Below, in pieces: positions 31,499 to 40,492 of a stretch of 64,000 nt of DNA (positions are counted from its first letter, which is position 1; the number at the start of each line of letters is the position of its first letter). Origin of the DNA: Tolumonas auensis DSM 9187 (GTDB lineage: Bacteria > Pseudomonadota > Gammaproteobacteria > Enterobacterales > Aeromonadaceae); assembly GCF_000023065.1 (NCBI RefSeq), contig NC_012691.1, forward strand, positions 2,276,501 to 2,340,500, written 5' to 3'. Below the pieces are notes generated by a model, which searched no databases, was not told the origin of the DNA, and saw nothing but the letters and a program-made list of their open reading frames with translations. The translations under genes and the position numbers were made by a program.

Positions 31499-32227
31499 TT
31501 AGTTAGCTTCAACAAAACCGTCTTGTTCAGCCTGAACAACGATATCTAATTCACGTGCAGTTTTGATTGAATCAGCAGCAGCGTTCAGATACAGCTGTAC
31601 AGCACGGATCGCGTCATCGTTACCTGGAATGATGTAATCCACGCCATCTGGGTTTGAGTTGGTATCAACGATAGATACAACTGGGATACCCAGGTTGTTA
31701 GCTTCTTTAATAGCAATATGTTCGTGATCAGCGTCGATTACGAACAGAACATCAGGCAGGCCGCCCATGTCTTTGATACCGCCCAGGCTCTTCTCCAGCT
31801 TTTCCATTTCACGAGTACGCATCAGCGCTTCTTTCTTGGTCAGCTTTTCGAAGGTACCGTCTAGTGACTGAGCTTCCAGATCTTTCAGACGTTTGATTGA
31901 CTGACGAACAGTTTTCCAGTTAGTCAGCATACCGCCTAACCAACGGTGGTTCACATAGAACTGCTCGCAGTTAGCTGCGGCTTCTTTAACGGCTTCGGTT
32001 GCGGCACGTTTAGTACCAACAAACAGAATTTTGCCTTTTTTAGAAGCAACGCTGGACAGGTAGTTCAGCGCGTCATCAAACATTGGAACAGTTTTTTCCA
32101 GGTTGATGATATGTACATTGTTACGGGCACCGAAGATGAACGGCTTCATTTTTGGGTTCCAGAAACGAGTCTGGTGACCGAAGTGAACACCTGCCTGCAA
32201 CATGTCGCGCATAGAAACTTTAGCCAT
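31499..32227 (-). CDS. rpsB: 30S ribosomal protein S2
   Basis: 242 residues starting [20 protein letters not shown], the family signature, with [12 protein letters not shown] and [13 protein letters not shown] further on. Start 32227 has AGAGGA eight bases upstream. It is the first gene of rpsB-tsf and its leader appears structured. Confidence 0.99.
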   Translation of the reverse strand: MAKVSMRDMLQAGVHFGHQTRFWNPKMKPFIFGARNNVHIINLEKTVPMFDDALNYLSSVASKKGKILFVGTKRAATEAVKEAAANCEQFYVNHRWLGGMLTNWKTVRQSIKRLKDLEAQSLDGTFEKLTKKEALMRTREMEKLEKSLGGIKDMGGLPDVLFVIDADHEHIAIKEANNLGIPVVSIVDTNSNPDGVDYIIPGNDDAIRAVQLYLNAAADSIKTARELDIVVQAEQDGFVEAN

Positions 32228-32310
32228 TTTATTCCTCTTTGGGGTTGGGCCTCCACACATCCCTCACTCCGACCATGTAGGCACCCCGGAGCGGGTTATA
32301 GATGTGTGTG
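32228..32310 (-). promoter_or_regulatory. Structured rpsB leader, candidate S2 autoregulatory element
   Basis: The minus-strand leader can form CTCCG (32291-32287) with CGGAG (32271-32267), and the loop GGGT (32286-32283) can pair with ACCC (32245-32242) beside the Shine-Dalgarno AGAGGA, a pseudoknot-like fold. In E. coli S2 represses its own mRNA through a conserved leader; this one is in the right place. The exact fold is inference. Confidence 0.5.
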
Positions 32311-32537
32311 TGGTATTTAAGATTAATTGATGAAATCGGAGAGCTCTCCGTTCGGGCGGCTTTATACCATAAAGGCGCTTGCGGCGCCACTTTAAATAGG
32401 TAAAACCATGCGTTTTAGCATGAACAATAAAGGAACATTGCTGTTGTTGAGACTAGCACTCATTTTCTATTGTCTATAAAATCGGTGAAACATTATACCT
32501 GTCGATCGGTTACAGGTTTTCAGTTCAGAGAAATATT
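32311..32537. other. Rest of the rpsB-map intergenic region
   Basis: This gene-free stretch holds the divergent promoters of rpsB and map. Apart from the extended -10 noted separately and a GAGAGCTCTC palindrome at about 32339-32348, I see nothing further. Confidence 0.5.
32361..32369 (-). promoter_or_regulatory. Candidate rpsB promoter (extended -10, GC discriminator)
   Basis: On the minus strand TGGTATAAA is an extended -10 (TGn-TATAAA), followed at once by GCCGCCCG, a GC-rich discriminator of the kind that makes ribosomal promoters ppGpp-sensitive. No good -35 hexamer is seen. A short hairpin GGCGC/GCGCC lies just upstream. Confidence 0.5.
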
Positions 32538-33329
32538 ATGTCCATCATTATTAAAACCGCGGAAGAAATCGAAAAAATGCGTGTGGCCTGCCGGCTGGCG
32601 GCAGAAGTACTGGAGATGATCGCTCCGTATATGAAAGCCGGTATCACCACTGAAGAACTGGATAATATCTGCCACGATTATATTGTGAATGTGCAGAAAG
32701 CCATTCCGGCACCGCTGAATTATCACGGTTTTCCTAAATCAACCTGCATTTCAATCAACCATGTGGTCTGCCATGGCATCCCCTCTCCGGATAAAAAGCT
32801 GAAAGAGGGCGACATTGTGAATATGGACATCACAGTGATCAAAGATGGCTATCATGGTGATACGTCACAGATGTTTATCATTGGTAAAGGCAGCATCATG
32901 GCAGAACGTTTGTGCCGTGTAGCGCTGGAATGTCTCTATCTAGCCATCAAAATGGTCAAACCTGGTGCGCGCCTGGGTGATTTTGGTGCGGCGATCCAAA
33001 AACACGCTGAAGGACATGGCTATTCCGTCGTACGTGAATATTGCGGGCATGGCATTGGTAAAGGTTTTCATGAAGAACCACAGGTTCTGCACTATGGTAA
33101 AGCCGGTACAGGCGCCGTCATCAAGGCTGGCATGTGTTTCACCATTGAGCCAATGATTAATGCAGGCAAACCGCAATGCAGCGTTTTAAAAGATGACTGG
33201 ACTGTCGTTACCAAGGATCGCAGCTTATCCGCCCAGTGGGAACATACTTTGCTTGTTACCGAAGATGGATGTGAGGTCCTGACTTTACGTAAAGATGAAG
33301 CACTGGAGCGCGTATTGCACCATAGCTGA
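32538..33329 (+). CDS. map: Type I methionine aminopeptidase
   Basis: 263 residues, the E. coli length (264). The five metal ligands are visible: two Asp in NMDITVIKDGYHGDTS, His in GHGIGKGFHEEP, Glu in FTIEPMI and Glu in QWEHTLLV. It removes initiator Met from nascent chains. It is divergent from rpsB and followed by glnD. Confidence 0.99.
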   Translation: MSIIIKTAEEIEKMRVACRLAAEVLEMIAPYMKAGITTEELDNICHDYIVNVQKAIPAPLNYHGFPKSTCISINHVVCHGIPSPDKKLKEGDIVNMDITVIKDGYHGDTSQMFIIGKGSIMAERLCRVALECLYLAIKMVKPGARLGDFGAAIQKHAEGHGYSVVREYCGHGIGKGFHEEPQVLHYGKAGTGAVIKAGMCFTIEPMINAGKPQCSVLKDDWTVVTKDRSLSAQWEHTLLVTEDGCEVLTLRKDEALERVLHHS

Positions 33330-33338
33330 TTTATCCCC

Positions 33339-33360
33339 GGCTCCGCAGTGAAGCGGAGCC
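33339..33360 (+). terminator. Hairpin between map and glnD
   Basis: An 8-bp perfect stem GGCTCCGC / GCGGAGCC with loop AGTGAA, followed by TAACCCTTT. The T-tract is weak, so it is probably a partial terminator or mRNA-stabilising hairpin. Confidence 0.5.
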
Positions 33361-33379
33361 TAACCCTTTGGAATTGCTT

Positions 33380-36016
33380 ATGCTTCCGGAACAACTGAAC
33401 CCAGATGCCATACCCGACGAACAACTGACCATCCCCCGCTGTAAAGAACTGTTATCCCTCCTTCAAGCCTGGTTACAGGAACAATTTGAAGCGCAGGAAG
33501 ATGTTCTGACGCTGGTCGCGGCCCGTTCTGAATTTACTGATCTTCTTCTGTCCCGCCTGTGGCAAAAATTCGGTCTGGATCACCACGCATCTCTGGCATT
33601 AATTGCCGTGGGTGGTTATGGTCGCGGCGAGTTACATCCCCATTCCGACATCGATATTCTGGTATTAAGTCAAAAGAACATCACGCCTGCACAGGGTGAA
33701 TCCATCAGCCAGTTTTTAACGTTGTTGTGGGATTTACGTCTGGATATCGGCCATGCGGTACGAACGCTGAAAGAGTGTATTCAGCAAGGGAAAGAAGACA
33801 TTACCGTCGCAACTAACCTGCTGGAAAGTCGCCTTATTTGCGGTTCAGTTCCGACATTCGAAGCACTGCAGGAATCCATACAGCCACCTAAATTCTGGCC
33901 AAGTGATGCCTTTTTCCGGGCCAAGCGCGAAGAGCAGATGTTGCGGCACCAGCAATTTCAGGATACGGCTTTTCTGCTGGAACCGGATGTAAAAAGCAAT
34001 CCGGGTGGTTTGCGTGACATTCAGATCATTACCTGGATTGCCCGTCGTCAGTATGGCGCAATGTCGTTACAGGAAATGACCAGCTTTGGCTTTCTGAACA
34101 AAGCGGAATATCTGGAGTTACAGGATTGTCAGAATTTTCTGTGGCGGGTGCGTTTCGCATTGCATCTGGCGATTCAGAAAAATGATAACCGGCTGCTGTT
34201 TGATCGGCAGCGGGTGGTAGCCAGAATGCTGGGCTATCCGGGTGAAGGTAATGCACCGGTTGAACAAATGATGAAACGCTTCTTTCAGACAGTGCGTCAT
34301 ATCACTGAGCTGAATGAAATGCTGTTACAGTTGTTCGATGAAGCGATCCTGGGGAATGAGTCAACTAAAACCAGACTGCTGAATGAAAACTTCATCGTGC
34401 GCGGTACACATATTGATGTGCTGGAACCGGCAGTTTTCATAAATTCACCGCATACAATGCTCGAGCTGTTTTATCAGATCGCTGAAAATCCGGAAATCAC
34501 CGGCATCTATTCTTCCTGCCTGCGTGCGTTGCGCGATGCCCGCCGGAGTCTGATCATCCCCCTGCAGGATCTGCCGGAATGCCGCGAGCGCTTTATGGCT
34601 ATTTTGCGCCATCCCCGCGGAATATCGCTGCCTTTCACTCTGATGCATGAACACGGGATCCTCGCGGCTTATTTACCCCAGTGGAATCAGATTGTCGGGC
34701 AGATGCAATTTGACATGTTCCATGCTTATACGGTGGATGAACATACCCACCGTTTGCTGAAAAATATTTATCGCTTCCAGCAGACTGAACGCGCCAAGTT
34801 GCACCCTTTGTTTTTCGAGACTTACAACCGTCTGAATAAACCGGAACTATTGTTTATTGCCGCACTGTTCCACGATATAGGCAAAGGGCGTGGTGGCGAC
34901 CACTCTGAATTAGGTGCAAGCGATGCACGCAATTTCTGCGATCTGCATGGGCTGGATCGTTACGAAGGGCGTCTGGTCGCCTGGCTGGTTAAAAACCATC
35001 TGTTGTTCTCCGTAACCGCACAGCGCCGCGATATTTATGATCCGGATGTCATCACCGAATTCGCCCGTGCAGTCCGGGATGAAGAACATCTGGGATATCT
35101 TTACTGCCTGACCGTGGCAGATATCTGTGCGACCAACGATTCATTATGGAATGACTGGAAAGGCACGCTGCTGAAAGAACTCTTTTTTGCCACTCAGCGG
35201 GCATTGCGACAAGGATTGGAAAGTCCGCCGGATATGCGCCTGCGTATCCGTGAAAATCAGCGCCAGGCCATGTTGATCCTGAAAATTCAGGGTTATAACG
35301 AATCAGAAGTGAATCTGCTCTGGCAACAATTTAAAGCGGATTATTTCATGCGTCACGGCCCGGAACAGATTGCATGGCATACCCGGCATATACAGGATCA
35401 TGTCCGGGACGGAAAAAATACACCGCTGGTGGTATTTGGTAATCACAAAACCCGTGGTGGTAGTGAAATATTCCTTTACTGCCATGATATGCCTAATTTG
35501 TTTGCCACCGTGGCAGCAATTCTGGATCACAAGAATCTGAACATTCACGATGCCCAGATTATGACGTCCAAAGAAGGCTTCGCCATGGATACCTTTGTCG
35601 TGATGGAACCTAACGGTGATCCGGTCGTAACCGATCGTGTACCGATGATTATTCAGTCTCTGGCGCAGGCATTAAGTCGTCCGGGCTATGCTTTGCCACC
35701 ATCTCGTCCATTATCGCGTCGTCACCGTCAGTTCCAGGTACCGACCCGGGTAACCTATTTACCGGTTAAAGGTGATCATAAGTACAGTCTGATAGAACTG
35801 GTGGCGCTGGACAGTCCGGGTGTACTGGCTCGTATCGGTTCAGTATTCCAGGAATGTGAACTGGAAGTGCATGCGGCCAAAATCACGACTATCGGGGAAC
35901 GTGTCGAGGACTTTTTCAGCCTGTCACGCAATGATGGTTTGCCATTAGCGGATGATGATAAGAAAAAGCTGGAAGAAAAACTGATAGAAAAACTAAATCC
36001 ATCCGACGAAATGTGA
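33380..36016 (+). CDS. glnD: Bifunctional PII uridylyltransferase / uridylyl-removing enzyme
   Basis: 878 residues. Order: nucleotidyltransferase ([18 protein letters not shown], about 83-100), HD domain ([17 protein letters not shown], about 500-516) and two C-terminal ACT domains (starting about 700 and 808) for glutamine sensing. It uridylylates PII when nitrogen is short. ATG 33380 is preferred: GGAA lies six bases upstream, whereas the in-frame TTG at 33368 has no Shine-Dalgarno sequence. Confidence 0.98.
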   Translation: MLPEQLNPDAIPDEQLTIPRCKELLSLLQAWLQEQFEAQEDVLTLVAARSEFTDLLLSRLWQKFGLDHHASLALIAVGGYGRGELHPHSDIDILVLSQKNITPAQGESISQFLTLLWDLRLDIGHAVRTLKECIQQGKEDITVATNLLESRLICGSVPTFEALQESIQPPKFWPSDAFFRAKREEQMLRHQQFQDTAFLLEPDVKSNPGGLRDIQIITWIARRQYGAMSLQEMTSFGFLNKAEYLELQDCQNFLWRVRFALHLAIQKNDNRLLFDRQRVVARMLGYPGEGNAPVEQMMKRFFQTVRHITELNEMLLQLFDEAILGNESTKTRLLNENFIVRGTHIDVLEPAVFINSPHTMLELFYQIAENPEITGIYSSCLRALRDARRSLIIPLQDLPECRERFMAILRHPRGISLPFTLMHEHGILAAYLPQWNQIVGQMQFDMFHAYTVDEHTHRLLKNIYRFQQTERAKLHPLFFETYNRLNKPELLFIAALFHDIGKGRGGDHSELGASDARNFCDLHGLDRYEGRLVAWLVKNHLLFSVTAQRRDIYDPDVITEFARAVRDEEHLGYLYCLTVADICATNDSLWNDWKGTLLKELFFATQRALRQGLESPPDMRLRIRENQRQAMLILKIQGYNESEVNLLWQQFKADYFMRHGPEQIAWHTRHIQDHVRDGKNTPLVVFGNHKTRGGSEIFLYCHDMPNLFATVAAILDHKNLNIHDAQIMTSKEGFAMDTFVVMEPNGDPVVTDRVPMIIQSLAQALSRPGYALPPSRPLSRRHRQFQVPTRVTYLPVKGDHKYSLIELVALDSPGVLARIGSVFQECELEVHAAKITTIGERVEDFFSLSRNDGLPLADDDKKKLEEKLIEKLNPSDEM

Positions 36017-36047
36017 TAAAAAGAACCGTTTTTTTAGGGAGAGAAAC

Positions 36048-36875
36048 ATGTCTGATTTACAACATATCATTGACGACGCATTCGAGCGTCGCGATAGCAT
36101 TACTCCAAACAGCGTCGATCCGATTGTTCGTGAAGCGGTGCTGCAAACTATCGACATGCTGGACGCAGGTCAGATCCGCGTAGCAGAAAAAATCGCCGGA
36201 GAATGGGTGGTGCATCAATGGGTGAAGAAGGCAGTTTTGCTGTACTTCCGCATCAATGATAACGCTGTACTGCAAGGTGCCGGCACTCAGTATTACGACA
36301 AAGTTCCGTTGAAATTTGCTGACTACACGCCAGAACGTTTCAAACAGGAATCGATCCGTGTTGTTCCACCAGCAACCGTACGTAAAGGTTCTTTCATTGC
36401 CCGTAACGCAGTGCTGCTGCCATCATACGTCAACATTGGCGCATATGTTGGTGAAGGTTCTATGGTTGATACCTGGGCAACCGTTGGTTCTTGCGCTCAG
36501 ATCGGTGCGAATGTGCATCTGTCTGGTGGCGTTGGTATCGGTGGTGTTCTTGAACCACTGCAGGCTGGCCCGACTATCATTGAAGACAACTGCTTCATCG
36601 GTGCCCGTTCTGAAGTCGTTGAAGGCGTGATTGTAGGTGAAGGCTCTGTAATTTCCATGGGCGTATTCATCGGTCAGTCTACCCGTATTTATGATCGTGA
36701 AACCGGCGAAATCCACTACGGTCGAGTACCACCAGGATCTGTGGTTGTTTCCGGTTCACTGCCATCCAAATGTGGTAAATACAGCCTGTATGCCGCTGTA
36801 ATCGTGAAGAAAGTTGACGCCAAAACCCGTTCCAAGGTTGGTATCAACGCTCTGCTGCGTAGCATCGACGACTAA
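36048..36875 (+). CDS. dapD: 2,3,4,5-tetrahydropyridine-2,6-dicarboxylate N-succinyltransferase
   Basis: 275 residues; E. coli DapD is 274. An N-terminal helical domain is followed by hexapeptide repeats ([40 protein letters not shown]). It acts in the succinylase branch of lysine/diaminopimelate synthesis. GGGAGAG lies eight bases before the start. It is 31 bases after glnD. Confidence 0.99.
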   Translation: MSDLQHIIDDAFERRDSITPNSVDPIVREAVLQTIDMLDAGQIRVAEKIAGEWVVHQWVKKAVLLYFRINDNAVLQGAGTQYYDKVPLKFADYTPERFKQESIRVVPPATVRKGSFIARNAVLLPSYVNIGAYVGEGSMVDTWATVGSCAQIGANVHLSGGVGIGGVLEPLQAGPTIIEDNCFIGARSEVVEGVIVGEGSVISMGVFIGQSTRIYDRETGEIHYGRVPPGSVVVSGSLPSKCGKYSLYAAVIVKKVDAKTRSKVGINALLRSIDD

Positions 36876-36905
36876 TTTCGTCTGTTTTCGCTGGTTATTT
36901 TGCAT

Positions 36906-36936
36906 AACGCCCCTGTATATGGGGCGTTATTTTTTG
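36906..36936 (+). terminator. Rho-independent terminator after dapD
   Basis: The stem AACGCCCC / GGGGCGTT closes a 7-nt loop and is followed by ATTTTTT. Confidence 0.92.
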
Positions 36937-37056
36937 GTGCCAGCTCACAGAGTTAAACAGAGTTTTGTGTCAGCTGTAACCGTTCTCTGGAAAAGAAAAT
37001 ATATATCCCATACAGTAATAAGTTCGGGTTATATCCTCTTTTTGTTGTAGAGAATT

Positions 37057-38076
37057 ATGTCACTGAAAGCTATTGCTCAGGAATTAGGTATTTCGATCAC
37101 CACAGTCAGCCGTGGTCTCAACGGCTATAGTGATGTTGCGGAACACACGCGTCAGCTGATCATGGCAGCAGCCGAAGCACGGGGTTATTTACCGAATGCC
37201 TCAGCCCGTCGTTTGAAAACCGGCAGAACCGATGCGGTTGGCCTGGTTTATCCGATGGTTACCGCCGCACTGTATGATCCGAATCTGCTGGATATTGTCG
37301 CCAGTATCACCAGTGCCTTTGCGGATTTTAATATTGATATCGTCATGGTATCGGATCAGGAACATCACGGGCATTCCCCCTACGTTAGTCTGATAGAAAG
37401 TGGCCGGGTCGATGCGCTGATCGTCATGGACGTGTTAGACGAAGATCCCCGTATCAATTATCTGCAATCACGCGGCCATAAATTCCTCTCCTTCGGTCGT
37501 TGCAACACCAGCAAGCCATATGCCTGGATTGACTTTGACTGCGAAGCCGGAAGCCGCCACGCTGTGCGTTATTTATTAGAAAGAGGACATCAGCAAATAG
37601 CTTTTCTGGGTGGTAATGATCAACGGGCATTCGTCAACCAGCGCAAAGACGGTTTTATTAAAGAAATGCAGGCTGCCGGTATTCCGCTACCTGAACACTA
37701 TATTCTGCAATTCGCCCGCAATCGCCGGAGCGGACTGGCGGCAATGAAAGAAATTCTTGCATACAAGGATCGGCCTACCGCTATTCTGATAGATAGCGGT
37801 ATGCTGGCCGATGGTGCAATCATGGCAACAGAACAAGCAGGACTGGTACCCGGGGAAGATATCTCTTTTATTACCTATGATGATTTGCCACCGGATACAC
37901 TTTCAAATTGTCAGATGACAAGCATACAACTATCCACTTCCGAAAAGAAAAGCAAGCAGATTGCAGCTATGACGCTCGCTCTCATTCAGGGTGAAAAACC
38001 AGAAAATCTGCATGTGCTGTGGGAACCTGAAATTGTCGAAGGCAATACCGTAAAAGATCTGCGCCTCGCTTTCTGA
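37057..38076 (+). CDS. LacI-family transcriptional regulator of the alpha-galactoside locus
   Basis: 339 residues. The N-terminal helix-turn-helix and hinge read LKAIAQELGISITTVSRGLN then ARGYLPNASARRLKTGRT; a periplasmic-binding-protein-like sugar domain follows (about 60-339). It lies directly upstream of the GH36 gene and of three AACGTT-centred palindromes of LacI-family type, so it probably represses that gene and the operon behind it until an alpha-galactoside or galactose binds. The ligand is inference. AGAG precedes the ATG by five bases. Confidence 0.92.
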   Translation: MSLKAIAQELGISITTVSRGLNGYSDVAEHTRQLIMAAAEARGYLPNASARRLKTGRTDAVGLVYPMVTAALYDPNLLDIVASITSAFADFNIDIVMVSDQEHHGHSPYVSLIESGRVDALIVMDVLDEDPRINYLQSRGHKFLSFGRCNTSKPYAWIDFDCEAGSRHAVRYLLERGHQQIAFLGGNDQRAFVNQRKDGFIKEMQAAGIPLPEHYILQFARNRRSGLAAMKEILAYKDRPTAILIDSGMLADGAIMATEQAGLVPGEDISFITYDDLPPDTLSNCQMTSIQLSTSEKKSKQIAAMTLALIQGEKPENLHVLWEPEIVEGNTVKDLRLAF

Positions 38077-38094
38077 CTCCCCTATTATTCCATA

Positions 38095-38108
38095 CCAAAA
38101 CGTTAACC
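38095..38108. promoter_or_regulatory. Auxiliary LacI-type operator (O3)
   Basis: CCAAAACGTTAACC shares the left half-site CCAAAACG and the AACGTT centre of the two main operators, 66 bp upstream of the first. It begins 18 bases after the LacI-type gene's stop codon. Confidence 0.5.
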
Positions 38109-38138
38109 AGCTCGCATTTCTATTTTCCTGATTGATGT

Positions 38139-38160
38139 CATTTTGCGTTCAATCACAAAT
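38139..38160 (+). promoter_or_regulatory. Candidate CRP site before GH36 gene
   Basis: The right half TCACA is perfect and the left half (TTTGC against TGTGA) matches 3 of 5. It abuts the first operator. Weak alone, but catabolite control is usual for such loci. Confidence 0.3.
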
Positions 38161-38196
38161 CCAAAACGTTTCGGTATTGATCCGAAACGTTTTGGA
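38160..38196. promoter_or_regulatory. Paired LacI-type operators before the GH36 gene
   Basis: TCCAAAACGTTTCGG (38160-38174) and CCGAAACGTTTTGGA (38182-38196) form a perfect 15-bp inverted repeat with a 7-bp spacer. Each arm is itself an AACGTT-centred palindrome of LacI-family operator type. The two centres are 21 bp apart, two helical turns, so two dimers could bind the same DNA face. Confidence 0.8.
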
Positions 38197-38255
38197 TTAC
38201 CTTCACTCCATCAGAATTACCGTTTAAACCGATTCCATGACGGAGTATGCGAACA

Positions 38256-40373
38256 ATGAAGGAAAACGTAGTTCATCTGCAAGGCAAGACGTCTGATCTG
38301 ATTATTCAGACCTCACCTGCCGTTGAAATTTTATATTGGGGCGACAAAATTTCCGGTGTCGATGCGGCGGCGATTCAGGCAGTAAGACGCGCAGTACCGA
38401 ATGGTCGTCTGGATGTTGACACTCCGGTGACGATCAGTCCGGAACAAGGCCGTGGCGTATTCAGCAGCCCGGGTATGGAAGGTCACCGTCAGGGACTGGA
38501 CTGGTCTCCGGTATTCAATTTCAAATCGATCCGGCAGGACAACAATAATCTGCTGCTCACCACTGAAGATCCGATTGCTGGTTTGCGCCTGGTGTGTGAA
38601 TTGAATCTGGATCCAAAAACCGATGTATTGCAGGTTCGCCATACCTTAACCAACCTGAAGCCTGAGAATTATCAGGTGGATCGCTTCGCGGTGACCTTAC
38701 CGTTGCCGGAACGTGCTGATGAGCTGATGGCATTCCATGGTCGCTGGGTTCGTGAATTCCAGCCGCACCGCGTGAAAGTCAAACACGGTGGTTATCAGCA
38801 GGAAAACCGTCGTGGCCGTACTTCTCATGAATATTTCCCTGGCTTGATGCAGGGTGCTGCCGGTTTTAGCGAACAACAAGGTGAAGTCTGGGGCTTCCAT
38901 CTGGCGTGGAGTGGTAACCATCGCCTGCGTTCTGACGTGAAAACCGATGGTCGCCGTTTTGTACAGGCGGAAGCACTTTATTTCTCCGGTGAAATCGTTT
39001 TGGCGGAAGGCGAAAGTATCAGTACTCCATGGGTCTATGCCACTTACAGTGCTCTGGGTCTGAATGGCATGAGCCATGCGTTCCACCAGTTTGTCCGTGA
39101 TCAGATCGTGCACTTCCCGGAAGACAAACCACGTCCGGTACATCTGAACACATGGGAAGGGATCTATTTTGATCACGATCCGGAATACATCATGCAGATG
39201 GCCAGCCGGGCCGCAGAGCTGGGTGTGGAACGTTTCATTATTGATGATGGCTGGTTTAAAGGCCGTAACAATGATCTGGCCGCATTGGGTGACTGGTATC
39301 TGGATACCAAAAAATATCCGAATGGTCTGGAGCCAGTCGTCAGCCATGTCCGTGGCTTAGGTATGGAATTCGGGATCTGGGTTGAACCGGAAATGATCAA
39401 TCCGGACTCCGATCTGTTCCGTGCACATCCGGACTGGTTACTGGCTGTTGACGGCTATCAGCAACCGACCGGTCGTTATCAGTACGTGCTGGATCTGCAA
39501 AAACCGGAAGTTTTCGATTACCTGCTGGAACGCATGGACAATCTGCTGGGCAGCTATGACATCGCTTATGTGAAATGGGATATGAACCGCGAAGTCGTTC
39601 AGCCGGGTCATGACGGTTATGCGGCACTGGATGGTCAGACGAAAGCACTGTATGACCTGTTCGATGAGCTGCGTCAGCGTCATCCGAAAGTAGAATTTGA
39701 ATCTTGTGCGTCCGGTGGTGGTCGTATCGATTATGAAATTCTGAAACGCACTCACCGCTTCTGGACTTCTGATAATAACGATGCGCTGGAACGTCAGCAT
39801 ATTCAACGAGGGATGAGCTATTTCTTCCCACCGGAAGTGATGGGCGCGCACATTGGTGGTCGTCATTGTCACTGTACCCGTCGCACACACAGCATTGGTT
39901 TCCGCGGTCTGACTGCACTGTTTGGTCATATGGGTGTCGAACTGGATCCGGTCAAGGAAAGCGCCGAAGAGCGTGCCGGTTTTACCCATTACATTGCACT
40001 GCATAAACAGATCCGCCCATTGCTGCACAGCGGCAAAGTGGTACGTATCGATCACCATGACGCTGCACTGCAGATCAATGGCGTGATTGCTCAGGACCAA
40101 TCCAGTGCGGTGTTCCTGTTCAGTCAGCTGGCGATGCCAACTTATACTCTGTCCGGCACTGCCCGTTTTGATGGACTTGATCCGGCAAAACAATATCGTC
40201 TGACGGTATTGGATCAACCGGCCAATCTGCGTACCGGTGGCATTATGAAAAAACTGCCATTGTGGCTGGAAGAGGAAACCACTCTGAGCGGTGCCTGGTT
40301 AGCAAAAGCCGGGATTGCTCTGCCGGTGATGGATCCGGAAAGCGCTATGTTAATCAAATTGGAAGCCGTGTAA
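38256..40373 (+). CDS. Alpha-galactosidase, glycoside hydrolase family 36
   Basis: 705 residues, no signal peptide, so cytoplasmic. The GH36 nucleophile is in AYVKWDMNREV (about residue 445) and the acid/base Asp in WTSDNNDALERQHIQRG (about 505), with an N-terminal beta-sandwich domain, the (beta/alpha)8 barrel (FIIDDGWFKGRNND) and a C-terminal beta domain. It hydrolyses alpha-1,6-galactosides such as melibiose and raffinose. Start 38256 is preferred because GGAG lies only one base from the upstream in-frame ATG at 38247. It is the first gene after the paired operators. Confidence 0.95.
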   Translation: MKENVVHLQGKTSDLIIQTSPAVEILYWGDKISGVDAAAIQAVRRAVPNGRLDVDTPVTISPEQGRGVFSSPGMEGHRQGLDWSPVFNFKSIRQDNNNLLLTTEDPIAGLRLVCELNLDPKTDVLQVRHTLTNLKPENYQVDRFAVTLPLPERADELMAFHGRWVREFQPHRVKVKHGGYQQENRRGRTSHEYFPGLMQGAAGFSEQQGEVWGFHLAWSGNHRLRSDVKTDGRRFVQAEALYFSGEIVLAEGESISTPWVYATYSALGLNGMSHAFHQFVRDQIVHFPEDKPRPVHLNTWEGIYFDHDPEYIMQMASRAAELGVERFIIDDGWFKGRNNDLAALGDWYLDTKKYPNGLEPVVSHVRGLGMEFGIWVEPEMINPDSDLFRAHPDWLLAVDGYQQPTGRYQYVLDLQKPEVFDYLLERMDNLLGSYDIAYVKWDMNREVVQPGHDGYAALDGQTKALYDLFDELRQRHPKVEFESCASGGGRIDYEILKRTHRFWTSDNNDALERQHIQRGMSYFFPPEVMGAHIGGRHCHCTRRTHSIGFRGLTALFGHMGVELDPVKESAEERAGFTHYIALHKQIRPLLHSGKVVRIDHHDAALQINGVIAQDQSSAVFLFSQLAMPTYTLSGTARFDGLDPAKQYRLTVLDQPANLRTGGIMKKLPLWLEEETTLSGAWLAKAGIALPVMDPESAMLIKLEAV

Positions 40374-40388
40374 GCGCCACGGCGCTTA
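40371..40388 (+). repeat. Hairpin over the GH36 stop codon
   Basis: TAAGCGCC-AC-GGCGCTTA begins with the stop codon itself. There is no T-tract, so it is probably an mRNA-stability or processing hairpin between the enzyme and transporter genes. Confidence 0.5.
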
Positions 40389-40492
40389 CCCAAAAAATCA
40401 AGACCTGTATACGGAATAAGTGCAGTGCCGTAGCAGCTTCAGGTTAGAAAGAGAGAAATCTCACTCAGATAAGTAAAAACAAGGACAAGTGA

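Noticed and set aside
39397-39918. Long minus-strand open frames opposite the GH36 gene
   Set aside because: They are antisense to a clearly conserved protein, lack any family resemblance or Shine-Dalgarno sequence, and their composition mirrors the codon bias of the sense strand.
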